Shown here one piece after another: positions 24,622 through 33,539 of a DNA stretch of 64,000 bases. Numbering within the stretch: the stretch's first letter is position 1; every line of letters starts with the position of its first letter. The translations under genes were made by a program, and so were the position numbers. The notes under the pieces were generated by a model, which worked only from the letters and a program-made list of their open reading frames with translations, made no database searches and was not told where the DNA came from. Origin of the DNA: Marinobacter sp. NP-4(2019) (lineage in GTDB: Bacteria; Pseudomonadota; Gammaproteobacteria; Pseudomonadales; Oleiphilaceae); NCBI RefSeq assembly GCF_003994855.1, contig NZ_CP034142.1:2294001-2358000 (forward strand), written 5' to 3'.

Positions 24622-26230
24622 CCTCAAACCCTGGCTGGAACTGATTTTCAGACGTCCCGGCAGGCTGGTGATTGGGGGCGTCCTGATCCTGGCGACGCTT
24701 CTCTCCGGAGTTGGGTTACTGGCGGTGTCTGGCTGGTTTATCACCGAAACGGCGCTGGTCGGATTACTCCTGGCCGCAGGCGTTGTCGCGACCATCAATC
24801 TGTATGTACCTGGTGGCGCTATCCGTTTCTTTGCAGTGTCCCGGACGGTGTTCCGCTATCTGGAGCGGGTATACAACCACGATACCGTGCTGCGATTGCT
24901 TACGGACATCCGGGTGGCACTGTTTAAGGGTTTGTCCTCGGCCAGCCGCAGCCACAGGAAAGAGCTGACCGGGGCCCAGTGGCTTTCCAGGCTCACCAGC
25001 GATGTCGATGCACTGGATACCCTGTACCTGCGGTTAATCGCACCGGCAGCACTGGCCGCGCTGGTCACCGTGCTGGTTGTGGTGCTGACGGCTGTTCTGT
25101 TTGATCTCCGGACAGCCATGTTGGTGGGACTTGTGCTGCTGGCCGCGTTTCTTTTCGCCACAGTCGGTACCTACCTGCGTACACGGCAACTCGCTGCAAA
25201 GCAGAGCGACCGCCAGGAAGCCCTGCGAACGGCGGTGATCGAACACATCGAGGGCTTTGCCGAGCTGACTGCGGCCGGTAGAACCGGCAAGCACGCGGCG
25301 TGGCTGATGCGGCAGGCTCACAAGGTGACGTCTGAGCAGGCCGAGGCAGATTCCCGGGCAGGCTGGCACCTGGCCGGCTCTCACCTGCTGATTAATCTCT
25401 CGGCGATTCTGGCGCTATGGGCCGGCTTTGCCCTGTTCCGTGCCGGCTTGATCTCCGGGCCAGTGCTGGTGTTGTTGCCGATTGCCCTGCTCGGTCTCGC
25501 GGAAATCTATGCCATGTTGCCCGACGCGTTCGCTAAGCTGGGCGCAACAATGGCATCAGCCGCTCGCCTCAACCGGGATTGCCGGGGAGACCAACCGACG
25601 GCTGCGAGCGGTGCGCCGGATTTGCCAGCGAACGCGGCCCTGGTCGCAACAGATCTGATGGTAAAACATGCGGGCCACGTACCCTTGTTTACGCATTTCG
25701 ACCTTACACTCAAAGCTGGCGATCGTGTGGGTATCGTAGGTCATTCCGGTAGCGGCAAGTCCTCCCTGGCAGATGTGTTTGCCGGTCTGCTGCCACCAGC
25801 AAATGGCAGATTGGCTACTCAGGACCGGGTGTACCTCACCCAGAAAACCGTGCTGTTCGAGGATACCCTGAGAGCCAACTTGCTCCTGGGTTCGCCGAAG
25901 GCCAGCGAGACTGAGCTGTGGCGCATACTTGAAGTGGTAGAGCTGGCCGAGCGTTTTGCCTCGGAGCCCGATCAGCTTGATACCTGGCTGGGCAGTTCGG
26001 GAAGCCGGCTATCCGGTGGTGAGGCACGGCGCGTGGCCCTGGCACGAGTGCTGTTGAGCTCTGCTCCGGTGGTAATACTGGACGAACCATTTACCGGTCT
26101 TGATAGCGGAACCCGGGCGCGGATTGCGGGACGAATGGATGCGCTTCTGGAGGGGAAAACTGTGATCAGTCTGGCGCATGGGCCGGATGCCCTTCCGGGC
26201 ACCGACCGTGTGATTCACCTGACAGGCTAA
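24614..26230 (+). CDS. cydC: CydC, ABC exporter subunit for cytochrome bd assembly
   Basis: A 538-aa half-transporter, partner of CydD. Membrane helices fill the first ~300 residues; the ATPase domain carries Walker A GHSGSGKSS, signature LSGGEARRVALAR and Walker B VVILDEPFTG. The 8-bp overlap with cydD indicates translational coupling. Its last 4 bp overlap the stop of the convergent oxidoreductase gene. Confidence 0.92.
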   Translation: MRDLKPWLELIFRRPGRLVIGGVLILATLLSGVGLLAVSGWFITETALVGLLLAAGVVATINLYVPGGAIRFFAVSRTVFRYLERVYNHDTVLRLLTDIRVALFKGLSSASRSHRKELTGAQWLSRLTSDVDALDTLYLRLIAPAALAALVTVLVVVLTAVLFDLRTAMLVGLVLLAAFLFATVGTYLRTRQLAAKQSDRQEALRTAVIEHIEGFAELTAAGRTGKHAAWLMRQAHKVTSEQAEADSRAGWHLAGSHLLINLSAILALWAGFALFRAGLISGPVLVLLPIALLGLAEIYAMLPDAFAKLGATMASAARLNRDCRGDQPTAASGAPDLPANAALVATDLMVKHAGHVPLFTHFDLTLKAGDRVGIVGHSGSGKSSLADVFAGLLPPANGRLATQDRVYLTQKTVLFEDTLRANLLLGSPKASETELWRILEVVELAERFASEPDQLDTWLGSSGSRLSGGEARRVALARVLLSSAPVVILDEPFTGLDSGTRARIAGRMDALLEGKTVISLAHGPDALPGTDRVIHLTG

Positions 26231-27468
26231 CGGGTTTCAACCAACTCAAAGGTCAGGCCTGCCTTGCTGGTCAGCCTGTCCATCAGTTTGCCATCCAGAA
26301 GCGAGGCGGGCGTCCAGAAGCCACCCGGTTGGTCGGCGGGCACATCAAAAGCCAGGCACATACCCGCTTCTCCCAGCATCTTGCCGGTGGAACCGTAGCC
26401 GGGGTCGCGATCCCCCGTGACTTTGGTCATCAACTTGCGGCCATCCTCGGTCTTGCCGATGAACCGCAGGTCAAAGAAGCCGTTTTCCTGGTCTTCGGGG
26501 CTCGGCCCCTCACCCGGTGCCGGAACAAACTTTTCCACCAGCCAGCGCGTAGGCTTGAGCGCAGACGCCGTGAAGAACGCACCCAGGCCACCCGTAATGC
26601 CATAGGCCGCCAGGCGTCCTTTGATGCCACGCCCTGTCATCATGGCCTCATCGTAGGTGAATTCCTTACCATAACGGGCTTGCTGCAGTGCGTTGGAGCG
26701 ATGCACCACTCGGGTATTGATGGCCCCCATGACAAACGGTGCCAGCCAGACACCAAAGTCTTCATCATATTCTGCGGTTTTCAGGCTGGGTTGGCGAACC
26801 GTGGAACGATGATCCGGCGGACAAATGGAAAAGGGATTCGCCAGTTCCTTTCTCAGCTTCGGATCGGAAGCCGCTTCCCGGGCAACATTCATCATTGATG
26901 CCACGGTCCCCCCGGAGAATCCTCCCTTCGCTGCCTTCACTCGCATTCTTACATCACGGCACGGGGCACCAAAGGTCTGCTCCGCTTGCTGTTGCAGGAA
27001 CCACACCCCCAAATCCGACGGTATTGAATCAAACCCGCAGCAATGAACAATGCGCGCTCCGGAGGATTTGGCTTCCTCCTCATAACGTTCCACCATCTTA
27101 CGAATCCATTGCACCTCACCGGTCAGGTCACAGTAATCTGTGCCGGTGCGGACACACGCCTGCACCAGGGGCTCTCCGTACAATGCGTAAGGGCCGACGG
27201 TAGAGATAATGACCCGCGTCTGGTCGCACATCGCCTGCAGGTCAGCGTCACTGGCAGCGTCGGCAATGATGACGGGCAGTTCTGCCGCTTCGGGTCCCAG
27301 ATCCCCTTTGAGCTTACCCAGCTTGCTCTCGGAGCGACCCGCTATGGCCCAGGAAACTGACTTACCCACCCCGTATGCCTCGAGCAAGTAACGTGTGAGT
27401 ATCTGACCGACAAAGCTGGTTGCCCCGAAGACGACCAGGTCATAGGTTGTGTCCGTTGATTTCGTCAT
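26227..27468 (-). CDS. saccharopine-dehydrogenase-like oxidoreductase (trans-enoyl reductase family)
   Basis: A 413-aa protein with an N-terminal Rossmann fold (VFGATSFVGQ) and the conserved VGPYALYGEPLVQACVRTGTDYCDLTGE segment, the pattern of the saccharopine dehydrogenase / trans-acting enoyl reductase family, which in mycobacteria acts on lipid precursors. Not likely a true lysine-pathway enzyme. A broken relative lies at 47523-48643. A small membrane-protein gene is just upstream and may share its transcript only loosely, as both read leftward. Confidence 0.8.
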   Translation of the reverse strand: MTKSTDTTYDLVVFGATSFVGQILTRYLLEAYGVGKSVSWAIAGRSESKLGKLKGDLGPEAAELPVIIADAASDADLQAMCDQTRVIISTVGPYALYGEPLVQACVRTGTDYCDLTGEVQWIRKMVERYEEEAKSSGARIVHCCGFDSIPSDLGVWFLQQQAEQTFGAPCRDVRMRVKAAKGGFSGGTVASMMNVAREAASDPKLRKELANPFSICPPDHRSTVRQPSLKTAEYDEDFGVWLAPFVMGAINTRVVHRSNALQQARYGKEFTYDEAMMTGRGIKGRLAAYGITGGLGAFFTASALKPTRWLVEKFVPAPGEGPSPEDQENGFFDLRFIGKTEDGRKLMTKVTGDRDPGYGSTGKMLGEAGMCLAFDVPADQPGGFWTPASLLDGKLMDRLTSKAGLTFELVETR

Positions 27469-27471
27469 TGA

Positions 27472-27876
27472 TCATCCTTTCTTGCGTTGGAGAAAATACA
27501 TGAATATCGCCACTCCCAGGCCCCAGAAACCGTTCAGCAACAACCCACCAACCCAGGTTTGGGCTGACGCTTCAAGGTCTTTTAAGGGAAATACGACAAG
27601 CATGGCAACCGCAGTGGGGCCGATTGCCCCCACAATCACATGGCCCAGCCAGAATCTTACCCCGGCCAGGCTCCCCAGAAGGGCCCAAAGCACGATGCCC
27701 CAGAGCCCTCCGAAGAACGCCAGCGATACCACTGCTGGAATCCCGAAAGGCGGTACCGGCGTCATGTTGAAAGGTGCTACCGGCACCATGCCTGCCAGGT
27801 AGAACAGAGCAAACAGTCCCTGGTGGAAAATCAGGGTTGCAAGGAAGCCACTTACAAATGCCTTGAACCAAACCAT
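27472..27876 (-). CDS. small integral membrane protein
   Basis: 134 residues with four hydrophobic segments; the start at the ATG at 27876 follows GGGAGA, while a longer frame to 27993 does not. It ends 3 bp before the saccharopine-dehydrogenase-like gene, so the two are almost certainly co-transcribed. The pattern (FHQGLFALFYLAG near the N-terminus) is like uncharacterised DUF-type four-helix proteins; no function is known to me. Confidence 0.7.
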   Translation of the reverse strand: MVWFKAFVSGFLATLIFHQGLFALFYLAGMVPVAPFNMTPVPPFGIPAVVSLAFFGGLWGIVLWALLGSLAGVRFWLGHVIVGAIGPTAVAMLVVFPLKDLEASAQTWVGGLLLNGFWGLGVAIFMYFLQRKKG

Positions 27877-27983
27877 GTAATATCTCCCGAAAAGGACCGT
27901 CGGCACGGCCAATCGTTTGTCACAATGTATCCGGCACACTGCAGGAAACACAATGAAAAATACACACGTCCCGGAGGTCAACC

Positions 27984-28313
27984 TTGGTGACACTGTTATT
28001 GATCCTGAGCCTGCTGCTTGCCATCTTCAGCGCCTTTTTGTTCTGGCAGATTTGTGAGCAGCGTAAGGTCATTTCCCAGATGATGGAAAGTGACGACATC
28101 ACAGAACCGGATCGGGACCCCGAGCTGATCCTTACGCTACGTGTAGTGGATCCGATTTCTCTCGCCAAGCGGGAGTCCCGTTCAGCGCGGGTTCTGGCTG
28201 ATCACCTGCCTGTTATGGTGCGAAAAATGGTGTATCAGGAAGTGATGAAGGAGCTGGAGCGGGAACTGGATGAACGTGAAATCGACGTGCAGATGCACAT
28301 TGAATATCGCTGA
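27984..28313 (+). CDS. hypothetical single-pass membrane protein
   Basis: 109 residues: an N-terminal membrane helix (LLLILSLLLAIFSAFLFW) and a charged cytoplasmic helix-rich tail with ELERELDEREIDVQ near the end. TTG (27984) or the next codon GTG can start it after CGGAGG. It is followed 12 bp later by another short membrane-anchored gene, and the two look like a small operon. No family recognised. Confidence 0.65.
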   Translation: MVTLLLILSLLLAIFSAFLFWQICEQRKVISQMMESDDITEPDRDPELILTLRVVDPISLAKRESRSARVLADHLPVMVRKMVYQEVMKELERELDEREIDVQMHIEYR

Positions 28314-28325
28314 TCGAGGTAACCC

Positions 28326-28787
28326 ATGTCTATTCTGATTGCCTCTGCCATTCTGTTGACAGCAGCTGCAGCGGGACTGGCCTACACCTACTGGCAACTG
28401 CTCGATAGCCGTCGCCGTCTGCGGGTGGTCAATTCCCATCGTATTGCCGCAAACAGTGCCATACAGAAAAGCCGGATGGATCTGTTGGAAGTACGTAACC
28501 GTGCGAAGCTGCTGGAAGAAACCGTCACCGGCGGTGCCACGGCCGTAGAACGAGTCCACAAGGCTATTTCTGCCACTACTTTCGGCCTGATTGATCACTT
28601 CTCCCGGGATGAAGAGTTCCGGCAAACTGCCCGCAAAGCGCGGGAAACCCATGACCAGACCAGCCAACAGATTTATCGTGGGGTGCGCACCACCAATCGG
28701 GCACTGCACATATTGGCGGACACTCTGATCATCGGCAACGCGGAAAAACGCATCGTTTCCAGAAAGCATAAAAAAAGGCACCCGTAG
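28326..28787 (+). CDS. hypothetical membrane-anchored protein
   Basis: 153 residues with a hydrophobic N-terminus (SILIASAILLTAAAAGLAY), then a mostly helical, charged segment that may form a coiled coil. GAGGTAA precedes the ATG. The stop codon sits inside the terminator hairpin at 28771-28799, so the last residues (KKRHP) are encoded by the hairpin itself. Function unknown; pairs with the gene just upstream. Confidence 0.65.
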   Translation: MSILIASAILLTAAAAGLAYTYWQLLDSRRRLRVVNSHRIAANSAIQKSRMDLLEVRNRAKLLEETVTGGATAVERVHKAISATTFGLIDHFSRDEEFRQTARKARETHDQTSQQIYRGVRTTNRALHILADTLIIGNAEKRIVSRKHKKRHP

Positions 28788-28799
28788 GTGCCTTTTTTC
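28771..28799. terminator. bidirectional rho-independent terminator
   Basis: AAAAAAGGCACC-CGTA-GGTGCCTTTTTT serves both the rightward small-protein operon and the leftward etfBA operon. Confidence 0.9.
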
Positions 28800-28814
28800 T
28801 GAGCCTTCAGAAAG

Positions 28815-29756
28815 TTAAAGAACTTTCTTCAACTCTTCCTCAAGCTGCGGAACCGCTTCGAACAGGTCCGCCACCAGGCCGTAATCGGCAACCTGGAAGA
28901 TCGGCGCTTCCTCGTCCTTGTTGATCGCAACGATCACCTTGGAGTCGGACATACCCGCCAGGTGCTGGATGGCACCGGAGATACCAACAGCGATGTACAG
29001 CTGCGGGGCGACGATCTTACCGGTCTGACCCACCTGCATGTCGTTCGGTACGAAACCGGCGTCAACCGCGGCACGGGAGGCACCCACGGCGGCGCCCAGC
29101 AGATCGGCTACCTGCTCCAGCATCTTGAAGTTGTCGCCGTTCTGCATGCCACGGCCACCGGAAACCACGATACCGGCGCTGCCCAGATCCGGACGGTCGG
29201 ACTTGGCCAACTCTTCGTTAACGAAGGTGGACAGACCCGCATCCTTCACAACGTCCAGTGCCTCAACAGCGGCGGAACCGCCTTCTGCAGCAACCGGATC
29301 AAACGCGGTCGGACGTACGGTGATCACCTTGATGGCGTCGTTCGCCTTGACGGTGGCGATGGCGTTACCGGCGTAGATCGGACGCACGAAGGTGTCCTCG
29401 GACTCGACACGGATGATGTCGGAGACCTGGGCCACGTCCAGCAGCGCGGCAACGCGCGGCATGAAGTCTTTACCAGTAGTGCCGGCAGCAGCCAGGATGT
29501 GGCTGTAGCCCTTGCCCACTTCGGCGACCAGCTCGCCCAGGTTCTCGGCCAGGAAGTGACCGTAAGCGGCGTTGTCGGCAACCAGAACCTTGTTCACGCC
29601 TTCGGCCTTGGCCGCAGCTTCCGCAACCGCACCACAGTTCTCGCCGGCCACCAGGACGTCGATGTCACCGCCAATGGCCTTGGCCGTGGCGACTACGTTC
29701 AGGGTCGCCTGCTTCAGGCTGCTGTTGTCGTGTTCAGCAATTACAAGGATGCTCAT
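28815..29756 (-). CDS. etfA: electron transfer flavoprotein alpha subunit
   Basis: 313 residues. The C-terminal FAD domain has the family signature (GQTGKIVAPQLYIAVGIS region, then GAIQHLAGM). EtfAB accepts electrons from acyl-CoA and other flavoprotein dehydrogenases and passes them to ETF-ubiquinone oxidoreductase, encoded divergently nearby. The ATG follows the etfB stop codon without a gap (TAA-ATG), which indicates coupled translation of the two subunits. Confidence 0.97.
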   Translation of the reverse strand: MSILVIAEHDNSSLKQATLNVVATAKAIGGDIDVLVAGENCGAVAEAAAKAEGVNKVLVADNAAYGHFLAENLGELVAEVGKGYSHILAAAGTTGKDFMPRVAALLDVAQVSDIIRVESEDTFVRPIYAGNAIATVKANDAIKVITVRPTAFDPVAAEGGSAAVEALDVVKDAGLSTFVNEELAKSDRPDLGSAGIVVSGGRGMQNGDNFKMLEQVADLLGAAVGASRAAVDAGFVPNDMQVGQTGKIVAPQLYIAVGISGAIQHLAGMSDSKVIVAINKDEEAPIFQVADYGLVADLFEAVPQLEEELKKVL

Positions 29757-30506
29757 TTAGATCACCTTCGCTTCGTTCTTCAGTTTATCGACCAGCTCAG
29801 CTACGTCAGCCACCTTCACACCCGCCTTACGGGCGGCCGGTGCTTCCACTTTCAGGGTGGACAGACGGTTGGCAATGTCGACACCCAGATCGGCCGGGCT
29901 CATGGACTCGAGCGGCTTCTTCTTGGCCTTCATGATGTTCGGCAGCGAAGCGTAACGCGGCTCGTTCAGACGCAGGTCGGTGGTGACCACGGCCGGCAGG
30001 TTCAGCGCCACGGTCATCAGACCGCCGTCGATTTCACGGGTGACGTTGACCTTGTCGCCTTCAACAACCACTTCAGAGGCAAACGTGCCCTGACCCATGC
30101 CGGTCAGCGCGGCCAGCATCTGGCCGGTCTGGTTGTTGTCGGAATCGATGGACTGTTTGCCCAGGATAACCAGCTTGGGCTCTTCCTTCTCCACCACGCT
30201 CTTGAGCAGCTTGGCCGCTTCGAGAGACTGAACCTCTTCGTCGGTTTCGATGTGGATCCCACGGTCGGCACCCAGAGCCAGAGCAGTACGGATTTGCTCC
30301 TGGGCGGCCTTCGGGCCGATGGATACCACCACGATTTCACTGGCAACACCCTTCTCTTTCAGGCGAACCGCTTCTTCAACCGCGATTTCGCAGAACGGGT
30401 TCATTGCCATCTTGACGTTGGCGAGATCAACGCCGGTGTTGTCCGGCTTGACGCGCACCTTTACGTTGTAGTCGATTACTCGTTTTACAGCGACCAGAAC
30501 CTTCAT
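29757..30506 (-). CDS. etfB: electron transfer flavoprotein beta subunit
   Basis: 249 residues, normal length. The N-terminus (KVLVAVKRVIDYNVKVRV), the adenylate-binding region (ALALGADRGIHIETDE) and the recognition-loop region (LPAVVTTDLRLNEPRYASLPNIMKAKKKP) are typical. GAGGAAT precedes the ATG. First gene of etfBA and divergent from ETF-QO with a 532-bp shared control region. Confidence 0.97.
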   Translation of the reverse strand: MKVLVAVKRVIDYNVKVRVKPDNTGVDLANVKMAMNPFCEIAVEEAVRLKEKGVASEIVVVSIGPKAAQEQIRTALALGADRGIHIETDEEVQSLEAAKLLKSVVEKEEPKLVILGKQSIDSDNNQTGQMLAALTGMGQGTFASEVVVEGDKVNVTREIDGGLMTVALNLPAVVTTDLRLNEPRYASLPNIMKAKKKPLESMSPADLGVDIANRLSTLKVEAPAARKAGVKVADVAELVDKLKNEAKVI

Positions 30507-31038
30507 AGATTCCTCGTTCTTCTACGATGGGTTTAATGACTCGCAATCAGAAACACTCCTGAGATACGACTCCACTGATGTGGAAAACAGAGTGTTTCTC
30601 GATTCCTGTCGTTTCGATGTGAGGCCAGAATTATGGGGCTTCAGACCGAACGTTACAAACAGCTGCCTCACGCGGGGCCCGCTGTCACGGCGGACTTATA
30701 CTGCAGGCAAAGGTGCACGGGGTCAATAGCCCCGTTCGACACGCCAGTCCTGTTTTCACAGCCAATGGACTCTGTATTGACTCAGTAAAGCCATGAGACG
30801 ATACTAAAAAATGACTCAGAACACATAGTTAGCATCCTGGCTAACAATGCCAAAGGATAGCTTCGATTTCAAACAAACGTTTGTTTGATTTTCGATATAC
30901 GCTACCCTTGGGGTGTCAAAAGAGGGCTATTCGACTTTGGGGAGTCGTCTATACGGACTTTTACCGGTATGATAACGCCCCTGAATTATCCGCCTGCGGG
31001 CACATAATATCCATTAAAGAAGTATTGAGGAGACCAAC
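30507..31038. other. 532-bp shared control region of etfBA and ETF-QO
   Basis: No gene is seen. It holds a 10-bp inverted repeat (AGAAACACTC at 30549-30558 and GAGTGTTTCT at 30590-30599) just upstream of etfB and a perfect 20-bp palindrome at 30869-30888 upstream of ETF-QO. Confidence 0.6.
30869..30888. promoter_or_regulatory. 20-bp palindrome, candidate PsrA/TetR-type operator
   Basis: TCAAACAAACGTTTGTTTGA is a perfect palindrome made of CAAAC/GTTTG half-sites. PsrA, a TetR-family fatty-acid-responsive regulator of pseudomonads and relatives, binds CAAAC...GTTTG-type sites and controls beta-oxidation and etf genes. The sequence and place fit; the regulator is not in this window. Confidence 0.6.
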
Positions 31039-32691
31039 GTGGAACGCGAATCGATGGAATTTGATGTTCTTATCGTCGGCGGTGGGCCCGCTGGCCTTTC
31101 GGCAGCCTGCCGGGTCATGCAACTGGCGCAGGAAGCTGGCGAGGAACTGACAGTCTGTGTCGTTGAGAAGGGCTCCGAGATCGGCGCTCACATCCTGGCT
31201 GGCACCGTATTCGAGCCAACGTCGCTGAACGAGCTCTTCCCGGACTGGAAAGAGAAAGGTGCGCCGCTGAATACCCCGGTCACCCGGGATGACATTTTCC
31301 TGCTGAAAAACCAGGAAAAGGCCACCAAGATCCCCAACGCCTTTGTGCCCAAGAACATGCACAACCACGGCAACTACATCATCAGCCTGGGCAACCTGTG
31401 CCGCTGGCTCGCCGAGCAGGCCGAAGCCCTGGGCGTGGAAGTCTATCCGGGCTTTGCCGCGTCCGAGACCATCATTGAAGATGGTCAGGTAAAAGGCATC
31501 ATTACCGGCGACATGGGCGTGGCCCGTGACGGTTCCCAGAAAGATGGCTACATGCCCGGCATGGAACTGCGCGCCAAGTACACCCTGTTCACCGAAGGCT
31601 GTCGTGGTCACCTGGGCAAGCGCCTGATCAACGACTTCAAGCTGGACGAAGGCAAGGATCCCCAGCACTACGGTATCGGTATCAAGGAACTGTGGGACAT
31701 CGATCCGGCCAAACACGAGCCGGGTCTGGTCGTGCATTCCACGGGGTGGCCTCTGAATGAAAGCGGTTCCACGGGCGGCTCTTTCCTGTATCACCTGGAA
31801 AACGGCCAGGTCTATGTCGGCCTGATCACCGACCTGTCCTACAGCAACCCGCACCTGAGCCCGTTCGATGAATTCCAGCGCCTCAAGCTGCATCCTGAAT
31901 TCAGCAAATACCTGGAAGGCGGCAAGCGTGTTTCCTACGGTGCCCGCGCCATCACCAAGGGCGGCTTCAACTCCCTGCCGAAGATGAGCTTCCCGGGCGG
32001 TCTGCTGCTGGGCTGTGATGCCGGTACCCTGAACTTCTCCAAGATCAAGGGTTCCCACACCGCCATGAAATCCGGCCTGCTGGGCGCGGAAGCGGTGTTC
32101 GAAGCATTGAAGGAAGGCAAGTCCGGTGAGGAAATCACCAGCTTTGCCGATCGCTTCAAGGACAGCTGGCTCTACAAGGAGCTGTATGACGAGCGCAACT
32201 TTGGCCCGGCCATGCACAAGTTCGGAAACGTGATCGGTGGTGGCATTGCCTTCTTTGAGCAGAATATCCTGCGCCGCAGCCTGCCGTTCACTCTTCACGA
32301 CACCATCCCGGATTACGCCACCCTGAAGCCGGCATCCGAGTGCAAGAAGATCGATTATCCGAAACCGGATAACACCCTGACCTTCGACAAGCTGTCGTCG
32401 GTGTTCATTTCGAACACCAACCACGAGGAAGATCAGCCGGTTCATCTGAAGCTGACCGATCCGGACCTCCCTATCCGGGACAACCTGCCCAAGTATGACG
32501 AGCCAGCGCAGCGTTACTGCCCGGCCGGTGTGTACGAAGTGGTTGAGGCCGATGACGGCAGCGGCAAGAAGTTCCAGATCAACGCCCAGAACTGTGTTCA
32601 CTGTAAGACCTGCGATATCAAGGACCCTGCACAGAACATCAACTGGGTGACTCCGGAAGGGGGCGGTGGCCCCAACTATCCGAACATGTAA
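31039..32691 (+). CDS. electron transfer flavoprotein-ubiquinone oxidoreductase (ETF-QO)
   Basis: A 550-aa protein starting at GTG with TGAGGAGA upstream. An N-terminal FAD-binding GGGPAGLSAA motif, central quinone-binding region and a C-terminal 4Fe-4S ferredoxin-like domain with CPAGVYE and CVHCKTCDIKDP cysteines are all present. It takes electrons from EtfAB and reduces ubiquinone at the inner membrane, linking fatty-acid and amino-acid oxidation to respiration. It is divergent from etfBA, so both parts of the pathway share a control region. Confidence 0.97.
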   Translation: MERESMEFDVLIVGGGPAGLSAACRVMQLAQEAGEELTVCVVEKGSEIGAHILAGTVFEPTSLNELFPDWKEKGAPLNTPVTRDDIFLLKNQEKATKIPNAFVPKNMHNHGNYIISLGNLCRWLAEQAEALGVEVYPGFAASETIIEDGQVKGIITGDMGVARDGSQKDGYMPGMELRAKYTLFTEGCRGHLGKRLINDFKLDEGKDPQHYGIGIKELWDIDPAKHEPGLVVHSTGWPLNESGSTGGSFLYHLENGQVYVGLITDLSYSNPHLSPFDEFQRLKLHPEFSKYLEGGKRVSYGARAITKGGFNSLPKMSFPGGLLLGCDAGTLNFSKIKGSHTAMKSGLLGAEAVFEALKEGKSGEEITSFADRFKDSWLYKELYDERNFGPAMHKFGNVIGGGIAFFEQNILRRSLPFTLHDTIPDYATLKPASECKKIDYPKPDNTLTFDKLSSVFISNTNHEEDQPVHLKLTDPDLPIRDNLPKYDEPAQRYCPAGVYEVVEADDGSGKKFQINAQNCVHCKTCDIKDPAQNINWVTPEGGGGPNYPNM

Positions 32692-32707
32692 GTTCGGATT
32701 CCGGTAC

Positions 32708-32736
32708 AAAAAACGGCCCTTTATGGGTCGTTTTTT
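32708..32736. terminator. terminator after ETF-QO
   Basis: A-run, ACGGCCC/GGGTCG stem with a 5-nt loop, then TTTTTT, 17 bp after the stop codon. Confidence 0.85.
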
Positions 32737-32780
32737 GTTTGGGGTGTCGGATTCGGGCTACGGTAGTGTTCTTTGTGGTT

Positions 32781-32812
32781 TTGTCGGATTACGGCTTCGC
32801 CTAATCCGACAA
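32781..32812. repeat. palindromic intergenic element
   Basis: Perfect 11-bp arms TTGTCGGATTA/TAATCCGACAA around CGGCTTCGCC. A degenerate half copy (GTGTCGGATTCGGGCTA) lies about 40 bp upstream. The form is that of dispersed REP-like palindromes widespread in gammaproteobacterial intergenic DNA. Confidence 0.6.
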
Positions 32813-32825
32813 ACCTTTCAGGCAT

Positions 32826-32854
32826 AAAAAAACGGCTCACAAGGAGCCGTTTTT
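32826..32854. terminator. terminator after slyD
   Basis: AAAAAAACGGCTC-ACAAG-GAGCCGTTTTT, reading leftward for slyD, bidirectional in form. Confidence 0.85.
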
Positions 32855-32874
32855 CGATAGCGCTTCTGAAAAGC

Positions 32875-33336
32875 TTAGTGCACGTGACCGTGCTCTTGCT
32901 CTTCGTCGGTCGCATCACGGGTCTCTACCACTTCCACGTCGAAGTGCAGAGTCTGACCTGCCAGCGGATGGTTGGCATCGATGGTGACGGTTTCGTCGCC
33001 AACTTCAACTACACGAACAACCTGAGGGCCGCCCGGAGTCTGTGCCTGGAACTGCATGCCCGGCTCGATAGTATCAACGCCTTCAAATGCAGAACGGGGA
33101 ACCGGCTGGATGAGTTCCTCGTTAACTTCACCGTAGCCTTCACCGGGCTCGACAGTAACTTTAGCCTGGTCGCCGGCGTTCTTATCGTTCAGCGCACTTT
33201 CCAGTCCGCCGATAATGTTCTGTGCACCTTCCACATAAGACAGAGGCTCACGACCTTCTACACGGGAAGAGTCTAGCTGCTCGCCCTGGTCGTTTGTGAG
33301 CGTGTAATGGATGGTGACAACACGAGGTTGGGCCAT
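32875..33336 (-). CDS. slyD: FKBP-type peptidyl-prolyl isomerase SlyD-like
   Basis: 153 residues. The N-terminal FKBP half (VVTIHYTLTNDQGEQLDSS, LSYVEGAQNIIGGLE) is interrupted by the insert-in-flap chaperone domain and closed by NHPLAGQTLHFDVEVVETR, the usual SlyD signature. The histidine-rich nickel-binding tail is short (EEQEHGHVH). It acts as proline isomerase and chaperone in the cytoplasm and can feed nickel to metalloenzymes in other species. It stands alone with its own terminator. Confidence 0.92.
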   Translation of the reverse strand: MAQPRVVTIHYTLTNDQGEQLDSSRVEGREPLSYVEGAQNIIGGLESALNDKNAGDQAKVTVEPGEGYGEVNEELIQPVPRSAFEGVDTIEPGMQFQAQTPGGPQVVRVVEVGDETVTIDANHPLAGQTLHFDVEVVETRDATDEEQEHGHVH

Positions 33337-33539
33337 GTGATCTCCTTGCGTGTCGCAATGACTGTTTAATTGAATTTGGGTAATCGCAAGTATTCATGAA
33401 CAGCCAGACTGCACAGAGGGACTAACGACCACCGGGCCTCGTTAGAGAGCCAGGCTCGGTAACAAGATCGAAAATACAGTTTAACAAGTGTCGGACTGCC
33501 TTTTCTACCGTCAGTTGGTTGGGGCAAAGCCTGCCTTTT

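Noticed and set aside
28962..30536. 524-aa open frame on the plus strand
   Set aside because: It lies antisense to etfA and etfB, has no family pattern, and arises from the codon bias of those genes.
30961..32709. 582-aa open frame on the minus strand
   Set aside because: Antisense to ETF-QO, which is unmistakable by motifs; the frame has no recognisable domain.
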